34,781 nucleotides of DNA from CAWEEP01 sp963808125. Its GTDB lineage: Bacteria; Chloroflexota; Dormibacteria; Aeolococcales; Aeolococcaceae. The translations under genes were made by a program, and so were the position numbers. Below, in pieces: positions 1-7,833 of the stretch. Where the stretch lies: the NCBI GenBank assembly GCA_963808125.1, contig CAWEEP010000019.1:1-34781 (forward strand), in the 5' to 3' direction. The stretch's first letter is position 1; the number at the start of each line of letters is the position of its first letter. The notes under the pieces are model-generated. The model searched no databases and was not told where the DNA came from. It was given only the letters and a program-made list of their open reading frames with translations.

Positions 1-535
1 GGCGAGCAGGCGGTGCGCATCAGCGGGGTTCCGTACACCGTCATCCGCTCCAGCGTCATCTTCGGCCCGGGCGACGGATTCTTCACCAAGCTGGCCACGC
101 TGGTCCGGCGCGTGCCGCCTTTCCGTCCCCTGCCCATCGCGGGGATGGGCGCGCCCTCTTCCAGCCAATCGCGGCCGCCGACGTCGCGCGCTGCATCGCG
201 CTGGCGCTGGAGAGGGGGCGGAGCCGCGGCGTCGTCTCCATCGTGGGCCCGACCACCTCAGCTACGAGCAGATCATCGACATCATCGCGAGCCAGGTGGT
301 CTCTCTGCCCCGGTTCAAAGTCCATGTGCCGGCGATGGCCGTCAAGCCGATGGTCGCTATGACCGGGGCGCTGAGGGCCGACCCCCTGGTGACACCGGCA
401 CAGCTCGACCTCCTCAAGCTGAACAACATCACCCGGCCGGATGCGGTGCTCGACGCCTTCGGCTTCGCCCCGGCGGGATTCGCCGCCGGCGCCGCCTACC
501 TGCGCACGGGCAGGCGGGCCCGGAAGCCCGCCGCG
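1..535 (+). CDS. NAD(P)-binding epimerase-like protein (SDR, NDUFA9-like), 3' part, frameshifted
   Basis: The gene enters from outside the window; the first in-frame residues read EQAVRISGVPYTVIRSSVIF, typical of the middle of atypical SDR / NDUFA9-like NAD(P)-binding epimerases. The protein continues in three successive frames: frame 1 to about 148, frame 3 from about 150 to 250 (RALFQPIAAADVARCIALAL) and frame 2 from about 251 (DHLSYEQIIDIIASQ). Each junction joins sensible family sequence, so two single-base indels are inferred. The C-terminal part (residues such as RFKVHVP, LLKLNNITRPDAVLDAFGF) matches the usual tail of this family. No stop codon separates it from the RidA domain downstream. 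The substrate is unknown. The family assignment is good; the exact end is not. Confidence 0.7.
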
Positions 536-1010
536 GTGCGCGAGGCTCCCGCCCGAGTGCCGCTGAGCCGCCGCCTCGCCGAGCTGGGCATCCGCCTGCC
601 CGAGCCGGCGGCACCGGTGGGAAGCTACGTCCCCGCCCGCCGCAGCGGCGACCGCCTCTATCTCCGGCCATCTCCCCCGCCGCGACGGCCAGGTCGTCAC
701 CGGCCGCGTCGGCGCCGACGTCGACGTGCCGGCCGCGCGGGAGCTGGCGAGGCAGGTGGCCCTGGGCATGATCGCGACGGCGGCGGCCGCGGCCGGCGGG
801 GTCGACGGCCTGAGCGGCGTGATCAAGGTGACCGGGATGGTCCGCAGCGCCCCGGGCTTCGACCAGCAGCCGGCCGTCATCAACGGAGCCTCGGACTGCC
901 TGGTGGAGATCTTCGGCGAGGCCGGGCGGCATGCCCGGAGCGCCATCGGTGTCAGCGAGCTCCCGCTCGGGGCGGCCATCGAGATCGAGGCGATCTTCTC
1001 CCTGAGCTGA
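536..1010 (+). CDS. RidA/YjgF-family protein (possibly fused to the upstream epimerase), frameshifted
   Basis: The stretch begins with LSRRLAELGIRLPEPAAPVG and SYVPARRSGDRLYL, the N-terminal signature of the longer RidA (YjgF/YER057c/UK114) proteins. It continues after a one-base shift near 665-670 as GHLPRRDGQVVTGRVGADVD and ends with AIEIEAIFSLS and a TGA stop at 1008-1010. RidA proteins deaminate reactive enamine/imine intermediates; a member of this longer subgroup may act on other substrates. A GTG at 536 is a possible separate start, but no in-frame stop lies between the epimerase and this domain, so either a real fusion or a stop lost to sequence error is possible. The RidA assignment is secure; the gene boundary is not. 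Confidence 0.75.
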
Positions 1011-1124
1011 ACGTGTCGGGCAGGTCGCGGTTTCGCGCCGGTACCCCACCATGTCGGTCATAGAACGGAAAGGTGGGCCCCGTACAGTGTTGCTTGAACA
1101 CGAGGTTCACGAGGTACAGCAGAC

Positions 1125-2567
1125 GTGAACGACAAAGAGATGACACCACCCGATTCCGTCACCCCCGATCCCAGCGGCACCGAACCGGGCGGCCCCGATC
1201 CGGCGTCGATGGTCCAGGCGGGCTGGACGGATCGGCCGCCCTACTACACCGCGCCCCCCGTCCAGCAGGCGTGGACCGGTTGGTCCCCACCGCCGTCGGA
1301 CCCGGGCCCGCCCGGCTGGGGGTACCCCGCATGGGGACCGCCGCCCGGTTTCTCGCCACTCGGCTACCCGGCGCCCCCGCCCCCTCCGCCGGCTCCGCCC
1401 CGGACGTCGCGGACCCTGTCGGTCTGGACCTTCCTCGCCATGGCGGCCGCCATCGTCCTCCTCGCCGGAGGCGGTGGCACCGCGCTGGGATTCGCACTGC
1501 GCGGCGCGCAGACCACGACGGCACAGTCGCCGTCCGCAACCGGTGGGACGAGCCTCACGCCCTCGGGGAACAGCGGCTCGACGACCACACCGTCGAGCGG
1601 CTCGTCGGGAGCCAACCTGAGCGGCATCGCCGCGACCATCGACCCCACCATCGTGGACGTCAACGACGTCCTCGAGGGCAACCAAGGCACCGCCGCCGGC
1701 ACGGGGATCATCCTCACCTCCAGCGGTGAGGTGCTGACCAACAACCACGTCATCGAGGGCGCCAGCAGCGTCACCGTCCAGGTGGACGGCCAGGGGACCA
1801 ACTACACGGCGAAGGTGGTCGGCTACGACCCCGCAGATGACATCGCCGTCCTGCAGATCCAGAACGCCTCCGGCCTGACCACGACGCCACTGGGCGATTC
1901 CTCCAGCGCCAAAGTCGGCGACTCCATCGTCGCCATCGGCAACGCGCTGGGCGCGGGGGGCACACCGGCGGCGGTGTCCGGCACCGTCACCGGCCTCGAC
2001 CAGTCGATCACCGCCACCGACGGCCAGTCGTCGGAGGCGCTCTCCGGCATGATCCAGATCGCGGCGAACATCCAGCGCGGCGACTTGGGCGGCCCGCTCG
2101 TCAACGCCGCCGGCAAGGTGATCGGGATCGACACCGCCGGCTCCGAGAACGGAAACGGCTTCGGCACCCAGTCCACCGGCACCACGGGGTTCGCCATCCC
2201 CATCGACACCGCGCTCTCGATCGCCAATCAGATCGAAGCCGGTGACGCGGGTGGGAACATCCACGTCGGATCGAGCGGTCCGTTCATCGGCGTCAGCGTC
2301 GAGGACGTCGGCGCCTCCCTCAGCGCCCCGGTCACGTCCGGGGCCCTGATCGCGGGCGTGCAGGCCGGCTCGCCGGCCGCGACGACAGGGCTGGTCACCG
2401 GCGACGTCATCACCACTTTCAACGGGTCCACGGTCACCTCGACCGGGGATCTGGCCACGGCCCTGAAGCCGCTGCGTCCGGGCGACACCGTCCAGATCGG
2501 TTGGGTGGACAGCTCCGGCCAGTCACACACCGCGTCGCTCAAGCTGGCCAGCGGAGCCCCGCTCTAG
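1125..2567 (+). CDS. HtrA/DegP-type membrane serine protease homologue, catalytic Ser replaced by Leu
   Basis: A 480-residue protein starting at GTG 1125, with GAGGT about 10 bases upstream. Residues 1-95 are a Pro/Gly/Trp/Tyr-rich cytosolic head, about 98-125 are one membrane segment, then a Ser/Thr/Gly linker, a trypsin-like domain (about 165-370) and a C-terminal PDZ domain (about 380-478, with GVQAGSPAATTGLVTGDVI). This is the layout of actinobacterial HtrA/PepD proteins, which act outside the membrane on misfolded proteins. His208 (TNNHVIEGA) and Asp239 (DPADDIAVL) are in place. The nucleophile motif normally reads GDSGGPL; here it is GDLGGPL, codon TTG at 2085-2087, so the read protein should not be proteolytic. 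A strong hairpin follows the stop. Confidence 0.92.
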   Translation: MNDKEMTPPDSVTPDPSGTEPGGPDPASMVQAGWTDRPPYYTAPPVQQAWTGWSPPPSDPGPPGWGYPAWGPPPGFSPLGYPAPPPPPPAPPRTSRTLSVWTFLAMAAAIVLLAGGGGTALGFALRGAQTTTAQSPSATGGTSLTPSGNSGSTTTPSSGSSGANLSGIAATIDPTIVDVNDVLEGNQGTAAGTGIILTSSGEVLTNNHVIEGASSVTVQVDGQGTNYTAKVVGYDPADDIAVLQIQNASGLTTTPLGDSSSAKVGDSIVAIGNALGAGGTPAAVSGTVTGLDQSITATDGQSSEALSGMIQIAANIQRGDLGGPLVNAAGKVIGIDTAGSENGNGFGTQSTGTTGFAIPIDTALSIANQIEAGDAGGNIHVGSSGPFIGVSVEDVGASLSAPVTSGALIAGVQAGSPAATTGLVTGDVITTFNGSTVTSTGDLATALKPLRPGDTVQIGWVDSSGQSHTASLKLASGAPL

Positions 2568-3577
2568 TCGCAAGCTCGCGACCCAGCGCCCTGCCCGATG
2601 AGGCCCCGGCGGCTCGCCGCCGGGGCCTCGGCCGAGGGCCCCCCTCGACAGCCGCCACGACGACGACCAGCCCGACGCCCTCATCCCGGCAGTAACTGAG
2701 CCCCACCATCGGCTCCGAGCGTGTAAACACCGCGGTCACGATTCCCGTCGCTCCCGGATGAGTGGCGAGCACCTGACCCGTCGACAGGTCGATGACAGCA
2801 ACTGCAGACGGAGAGCCGGTGGAGGTGTTGCCTTCGACAACGACCGCTCGCTCCGCCTCGGGGCCGCACCCCGGAACGTCGAGCAGGGCCGTGCCCGCTT
2901 GCGAGACAACCTGGGTCGCCCTGGTGAGGTTTGTCTCAACGAGAGCATCGCCCGAAGCACTGACGCCGCAGACGTGGTCGGAGTTGTCGCTCCATACGGT
3001 CCCGGTCAGTCCTGCGGCAGCGATGTCACCGATATCCGTGCCCTGGATGCTCACCACGATGCCATTGCCGAGGAGGACCTTGGAGCCGTCGGGTGCGACC
3101 AACGGGTAGCCCCACCACTGCGCGAAGGCGGGTGAAACGGAGAACTTCCCCACGATATTGCCCTGATACTCACGCGCTTCGAGGTCGCCGATCTCGCCCG
3201 CGAGCGGATAGACGATCAGCGGCGGTTGGGGCAGTGATGGTGGACACCACGCCGGCCTCGGTCGGCGGTGTCCCGGCAGTTCTCGAAGTCAATGGCGTCG
3301 GTTTGGCCACAGGGGACGTTTGGCCTGCGGTGCCAGGAGTGGGAGAGGAGATCCCGCTCGCGCCGTGCGACCCACCGTGGTGCAAGACCAGACTGACTGT
3401 GAGTACCGATCCGGCCAGCGCAGCAACGAACACGATGACGACGGCTGTCGCCGGCCGGTGCCGCCTGGGGGCCTCCACACGAAGGCCAGCGAGGATCTGC
3501 CGACGCTGCTCGGGGCTGAGGCGGACCCCAGCGAACGCACGCCTCACCCGGTTGCGCAAGTCGTCGTCGTTGCTCAC
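2539..3577 (-). CDS. Anti-sigma-like single-pass membrane protein with extracellular propeller-like domain, frameshifted
   Basis: Translation probably starts at GTG 3577, which overlaps the inferred TGA of the sigma-factor gene (GTGA), suggesting translational coupling. The first 40 residues (SNDDDLRNRVRRAFAGVRLS, then PEQRRQILAGL) are cytosolic and charged. A membrane segment follows (TAVVIVFVAALAGSVLTVSL), then a Ser/Thr/Pro linker. A frame shift between about 3205 and 3235 is needed to join the linker to the extracellular part (LIVYPLAGEIGDLEAREYQG onward), which has short beta-strand repeats such as PLVAPDGSKVLL and AVAVIDLSTGQVLATH. The family of the extracellular part is uncertain. The last 50 residues are low-complexity and run through the HtrA terminator and 29 bases into its 3' end, so the true 3' end is probably near 2690 or has been lost. 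Confidence 0.55.
2600..2629 (+). terminator. Hairpin terminator after the HtrA-like gene
   Basis: A perfect 13-bp inverted repeat (GAGGCCCCGGCGG / CCGCCGGGGCCTC) with a 4-base loop starts 33 bases after the HtrA stop. There is no clear T tract. It probably ends the plus-strand transcript and may also serve the converging minus-strand gene. Confidence 0.7.
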
Positions 3578-4081
3578 CGATCTTCCTCCGTGGCAGCAAG
3601 AAGCCCGCGCAACCGTCCCGCGGCCGAATGCTCCGGGCCTTGATCGCCGGCACAGAGATACCGAGCGGCATCGCACCGTCTTTCAACCGAAGTCCAGGAG
3701 ATAGCGAACGGCCAGTACCTGGCGGTCGCCGGCGCTCAACGAGGCGAGGGCTCGCCGAACGTCGGCGTCGCCCTCAAGGCTCTGGGGCCACTGCTGAGCG
3801 GCCTGGTCGGTGGCCAAGGGCAGAAGGCGCAGGTGCCACCGGCCGCGACCAGCACTCCTGCACTGGCTGACCACGATCTTGAGGAACCAGCAGCGGAAGG
3901 TCTTCTCGTCGCGGAGACGATCGAGGTGTCTCCAAGCCTTCGTCGCCGCCTCCTGAAGGGCGTCTTCCGCGCTCGCACGGTCCGGCGACAGGGCCGCGGC
4001 GAGCGCGAGTGCCTGATCGAGGCACGGCGTCACGAGCGCCTCGAAGGCGTCACTGTCGCGGCGCAACTGGTGATCGTTCAC
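3574..4081 (-). CDS. ECF RNA polymerase sigma factor, frameshifted in region 4
   Basis: Region 2 is clear (AFEALVTPCLDQALALAAAL, ASAEDALQEAATKAWRHLDR, KTFRCWFLKIVVSQC). The continuous frame stops at 3683 just inside region 4 (GDRQVLAVRYLLDFG). Region 4 resumes in the next frame as MPLGISVPAIKARS and then, after another shift near 3640, ends as GRLRGLLAATEEDR with a TGA at 3574-3576 that overlaps the GTG of the anti-sigma-like gene. Two single-base indels therefore restore a full-length ECF sigma factor of about 168 residues coupled to its likely regulator. GTG 4081 (VNDHQLRRDSDAF) is the best start; ATG 4141 in the same frame adds 20 unlikely residues. The target promoter is unknown. Confidence 0.75.
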
Positions 4082-4378
4082 GGCTGCCGGAGAAGACGCC
4101 ACACTCCATCGACGCTTGCACCGTGGCAGGAGGATGCACACGGACGCAATCCGTCGGCGGTTGGCACTCGCCGCGGGCCTTTGGCGAGCACAAGTGCCGC
4201 CGGCCTCGGTGGCGTGGGCCGCGCCATGCGGAGGCGTGCTGTGAGATTCACGGTCGCCGGGTTCCCCGCTTCGTTCGGTGCACCGCTGGCGTCAGCGGAG
4301 CAAGCACCCGTGACGGCCCAAGCGAGGAGAAGACATAGCATTGCTCCCAGCGCCGCCGCCAGGCGGGAGGGAGGTGTC

Positions 4379-5047
4379 ATGGACAAGGATCTGGTCGACC
4401 AAGTCATCGATGTCGCCCAACGGGTCGTCGCCAGCGGAGCAATCTCAGCGAACGGGCACGGGAACGTGAGTCTCCGGGTTCCCGGAGCGAACGAGATGTA
4501 CTTCACCGGGGGCCCGTCGCTGCGGGGCCACGCTCCAGCCGCCGTGGTGCGGGTGGGCCTGGACGGCACTCTGCTGGAGGGCGACTTGCCTCCCATCCAG
4601 GGTGCCGTGGTCGCCATGCACACGGCTATGTACGAGGACCACCCAGACGTCGGCTGCGTCCTGCACACCCATTCGCCCTATGCGACGGCCTACGCGGTGG
4701 CCCGTCGTCCGATTGGGTGCTGGATCGAGGCCCTGGCGATGTTCGGGCTGCCGACCGGGGTCCCGGTCGCCGGCTACGGGCCGCGCGGCTCCGCCCAGTC
4801 CGTGGCCAACATCCGATCCTCGGTCGTGCCCGGCGTTCCCGCCATCCTGCTGGCCAACCACGGGGTCCTGGTGTTCCACCGGTCTCCCGAGCTGGCCATC
4901 TTGGTGGGCGGGGTGGTCGAGGAGGCCGCCCAAGCCGGCCTCAATGCCGCCAGCATCGGCGGCCCCGTCGAGATTGCCGAGGAACTCCGAGCGGCTGCTC
5001 TGCAGCGGGCCATGACCTTCGAGAGTTCGGGCACGGTGCGCGCCTAG
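4379..5047 (+). CDS. Class II aldolase/adducin-family protein lacking the usual catalytic acid
   Basis: A 222-residue protein. ATG 4379 is preceded by GGGAGGGAGGTG, an excellent ribosome site, so the longer upstream frame is ignored. The fold is recognisable from GHGNVSLRVP (27-36), GGPSLRG (44-50), the zinc ligands His96 and His98 (VLHTHSPYATAY) and His161 (LLANHGVLVF). In fuculose- and ribulose-phosphate aldolases an acidic residue lies four positions before the His of the M/FHxAxY motif (E73 in FucA). Here the motif is MHTAMY with His81, and position 77 is Val. The zinc site is thus kept while the aldolase acid is missing, so a decarboxylase- or epimerase-like or other role is possible. 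It stands alone, with no sugar kinase next to it. Confidence 0.85.
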   Translation: MDKDLVDQVIDVAQRVVASGAISANGHGNVSLRVPGANEMYFTGGPSLRGHAPAAVVRVGLDGTLLEGDLPPIQGAVVAMHTAMYEDHPDVGCVLHTHSPYATAYAVARRPIGCWIEALAMFGLPTGVPVAGYGPRGSAQSVANIRSSVVPGVPAILLANHGVLVFHRSPELAILVGGVVEEAAQAGLNAASIGGPVEIAEELRAAALQRAMTFESSGTVRA

Positions 5048-5178
5048 ACGGGAATCGGCAGGCGCGTCACAGCGGGGGAGGTCCGGTGGTGAAGGGTCGC
5101 CCCCATCGGGCGTGACCGGCCGCTCCAGCCCGCCACCCGCCTATCGGGTCCGTGGTCCCAGGGTGGCCGACGCTCCGC

Positions 5179-6198
5179 CTACCCCGCTGCGGGTCGCTCC
5201 ACGTGGCCGCCGAACTCACGGCGCATGGCGGAGAGGATGCGGTCGGCAAAGTCCGCCTCACCCCGAGAGCTGAAGCGCTCGTACAACGCGGCGGTGAGAA
5301 CGGGAGCGGGGACGCCCTCGTCAACCGCGGCGAGGACGGTCCAGCGGCCCTCACCCGAGTTGGAGACACGACCGGCCAAGTCGGCGAGATCCGGTGACTT
5401 CACCAGCGCCCCCGCCGTCAGGTCGAGCAGCCAGGAGGCGATGACGCTGCCCCGGCGCCACACCTCGGCGACGTCCGCCACGGGGATGTCGTACCGGTAG
5501 TACTCGGGATCGCGGAGCGGGGTGGTCTCGGCATCGGCCTCGCGGAGGGTGGCGCCGGCGTTGGCGTGGTGGAGGATGTTGAGGCCTTCTGCGTAGGCGG
5601 CCATGACGCCGTACTCGATGCCGTTGTGGACCATCTTGACAAAATGTCCGGCTCCCGCAGGGCCGCAGTGGAGGTAACCGTTCTCCGCGGGCGGGACGGC
5701 ACCCTCGCGTCCCGGGGTGCGTGGCGCCGCCGCCACACCGGGGGCGATGCTTCGGAAGACGGGCTCGAGGTGCTCGACGATCGGCGCCTCACCCCCGATC
5801 ATCAGGCAGTAGCCGCGCTCCAGGCCGTAGACGCCGCCGCTGGTGCCGACATCGAGGTAATGGATCCCCAGCCCGGACAGCCGGCCGGCTCGCTCGATGT
5901 CGTCGCGGTAGTAGCTGTTGCCACCATCGATGACGATGTCGTGCTTGGCCATGCCCGCCGCCAGCGCGTCGACGGTGGCTCCGGTCAGCGCCGCCGGCAC
6001 CATCACCCACACCGACCTGGGCGGCGTGAGCCTGGCGACGAACTCCGTCAGGGATGCGGCACCGGTGGCGCCCTCGGCGACAAGTTGCTCCACGGCGCCG
6101 GGATTGACGTCGTAGACGACGCAGTCGTGGCCGTCGCGCATCAGCCGACGGACCAGGTTGGCGCCCATGCGCCCCAGACCGACCATTCCCAGCTGCAT
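5179..6198 (-). CDS. gnd: 6-phosphogluconate dehydrogenase, short NAD-type (gnd-related)
   Basis: A 339-residue protein starting at ATG 6198 with GAGGAGG about 8 bases upstream. It opens with the Rossmann motif GMVGLGRMGANLVRRLMRDG, then IDGGNSYYRDD, GTSGGVYGLERGYCLMIGG (substrate loop) and HFVKMVHNGIEYG with the catalytic Lys and Asn. The length and the GVYGL motif fit the shorter GntZ/YqeC-type enzymes, which oxidise and decarboxylate 6-phosphogluconate to ribulose 5-phosphate, usually with NAD. About 20 residues with little conservation (APRTPGREGAVPPAENG) are inserted before the catalytic helix. It lies 14 bases downstream of the MFS transporter gene, so the two are probably co-transcribed. 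Confidence 0.92.
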   Translation of the reverse strand: MQLGMVGLGRMGANLVRRLMRDGHDCVVYDVNPGAVEQLVAEGATGAASLTEFVARLTPPRSVWVMVPAALTGATVDALAAGMAKHDIVIDGGNSYYRDDIERAGRLSGLGIHYLDVGTSGGVYGLERGYCLMIGGEAPIVEHLEPVFRSIAPGVAAAPRTPGREGAVPPAENGYLHCGPAGAGHFVKMVHNGIEYGVMAAYAEGLNILHHANAGATLREADAETTPLRDPEYYRYDIPVADVAEVWRRGSVIASWLLDLTAGALVKSPDLADLAGRVSNSGEGRWTVLAAVDEGVPAPVLTAALYERFSSRGEADFADRILSAMRREFGGHVERPAAG

Positions 6199-6212
6199 GG
6201 TTCGGGTCCTCC

Positions 6213-7709
6213 TCAACCGCCGCCGGTGGTCGTGATGGGAGCGACGGCGGGCCGGACGTTCATCACCCGGCTGGCCCGTGTCGCGGAGAGGACGGCGGCG
6301 ACGGCCATGATGGCCATTGACGCGTAGAAGGCGGAATGCAGCCCCGAGGCGAGCGTGGCGGCGAGCCGCGCATGGAGCGTGGTCGAGCCCACGAAGATGG
6401 CGAAGGCGAGACTGCGGGGGATGGAGCGGGAGGCGATGACGATGGCCATGGAGAAGGAGAACACCATGCCCACGTTGGCGAAGGTGCGCAGCATCCCTGA
6501 GGAGATGCCGAACACGGCGGGTGGCGACGCCTTCATCACCGCCGAGTTGTTGGCGGGGAAGAAGGAGGCCGATCCGGCGCCGTTGATGACGCTGGCTGCG
6601 ACCACCACCCACAGGCCGGTGGTGAGGCTGAGATGCGCGTAGATGAAGAGGGCGACCACCTGCACGGCGAGCCCCGCCGTCGCCGGGATCACCGGGCCGA
6701 CGCGATCGGCGAGGCGGCCGGCGAGGGGCCCAATGGCGCTGCCGATGACATAGCCCGGGACCAGCAGCAGGGAGGCGTCGATGGGGGCGAGACCGCGAGC
6801 GCCCTGCAGATACATGATGACCAGGAACAGCACGGCGAAGTTGGCGAGCCCCTGGAACAGCGCGGCGAAGAGCGAGGGCGCCATCGCCGGGATGCGGAAC
6901 AGGGAGAGGCTGATCATCGGCTCGGGATGAGCGCGTTCGATGAGCGCGAAGACGGCGATCATGACGACGCCGCCGCCCAGGAATCCGGCGATGGCGGGGT
7001 CGAACGACGAGGTGGCCAGTTCGGTGATGGACCAGAGCACCCCGAACAGCCCAAGGCCCAGGGTGAGCATGCCGAAGACGTCGAGGCGCCGCTGCCGCCG
7101 GACTCCCTGGTCGTGGAGGACACGCAGGGCCAGAGCGACGGCGCCGAGGCCAATCGGCACGTTGATCCAGAAGATCCACCGCCAGTCCAGGTAGGTGACG
7201 ATGACGCCGCCCAGCACGATGCCGAGCACAGCGCCGACGCTCCAGCCCATGCCGTTGAAGCCGTATGCCCTCCCCCGCCTCTCCGGAGGGAACAGGTCGG
7301 CGATGACGGCTCCGCTGTTGGCGGTGACGAAGGCCCCGCCGACGCCCTGGAGGAGGCGGAAGGCGATGATCGACGCCTCGTTCCACGAGAGGGCGCACAG
7401 CGCCGACCCGACGATGAAGACGATGAAGCCCGCCTCGTACATGCGGGCCCGTCCGTACATGTCGCCGAGGCGGCCGACCTGGGTGGCCAGCAGCGTCACC
7501 ACGAGCAGGTAGCCGATGACGACCCAGATGACGTTGGAGACGCTGACATCGAGGCCCTTCTCGATCTCGGGGAGGGCGAGCACCACGATGGTCGTGTCCA
7601 CCGCTGTGATGAGCACGCCGATCATGACCACCAGGAGACCAAGCCCCGGATGGGCCGGAGCCGGCTGCCTCTGCCCGCCCTCGACGGCGCGGGTCGGGCT
7701 GGCGGTCAC
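6213..7709 (-). CDS. MFS transporter, DHA2 (14-TM) family
   Basis: A protein of about 498 residues with 14 hydrophobic segments. The DHA2/EmrB-QacA signatures are present: motif C-like AVDTTIVVLALPEIEKGL in TM1, motif A QVGRLGDMYGRARMY, ANSGAVIADLFPPERRGRAYG and NDMGWSVG-like GMGWSVGAVLGIVLGG. It is a proton-driven exporter of drugs or small molecules by family; the substrate cannot be told. GTG 7709 (VTASPTRAVEGG) is the likely start, because the frame upstream runs through the divergent kinase gene. It shares a 124-base intergenic region with the ROK kinase and precedes gnd, which hints at a link to sugar or antibiotic-sugar handling (inference). Confidence 0.88.
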   Translation of the reverse strand: MTASPTRAVEGGQRQPAPAHPGLGLLVVMIGVLITAVDTTIVVLALPEIEKGLDVSVSNVIWVVIGYLLVVTLLATQVGRLGDMYGRARMYEAGFIVFIVGSALCALSWNEASIIAFRLLQGVGGAFVTANSGAVIADLFPPERRGRAYGFNGMGWSVGAVLGIVLGGVIVTYLDWRWIFWINVPIGLGAVALALRVLHDQGVRRQRRLDVFGMLTLGLGLFGVLWSITELATSSFDPAIAGFLGGGVVMIAVFALIERAHPEPMISLSLFRIPAMAPSLFAALFQGLANFAVLFLVIMYLQGARGLAPIDASLLLVPGYVIGSAIGPLAGRLADRVGPVIPATAGLAVQVVALFIYAHLSLTTGLWVVVAASVINGAGSASFFPANNSAVMKASPPAVFGISSGMLRTFANVGMVFSFSMAIVIASRSIPRSLAFAIFVGSTTLHARLAATLASGLHSAFYASMAIMAVAAVLSATRASRVMNVRPAVAPITTTGGG

Positions 7710-7833
7710 GGCATGACGGCTTGGAGGCGGCTCACCTCCCCAGTATCGCGGACACGGCCTGGGGAGCGGCGGCCCTGAGTTATGGTTGGCGCCCGGGTAC
7801 CACCTCTCAGAATCCACGGCGGAGGACAGCGGC

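Noticed and set aside
3833..5047. A longer plus-strand frame giving the class II aldolase protein a 180-residue N-terminal extension
   Set aside because: The extension is antisense to the sigma gene and unlike any protein; ATG 4379 has an excellent ribosome site.
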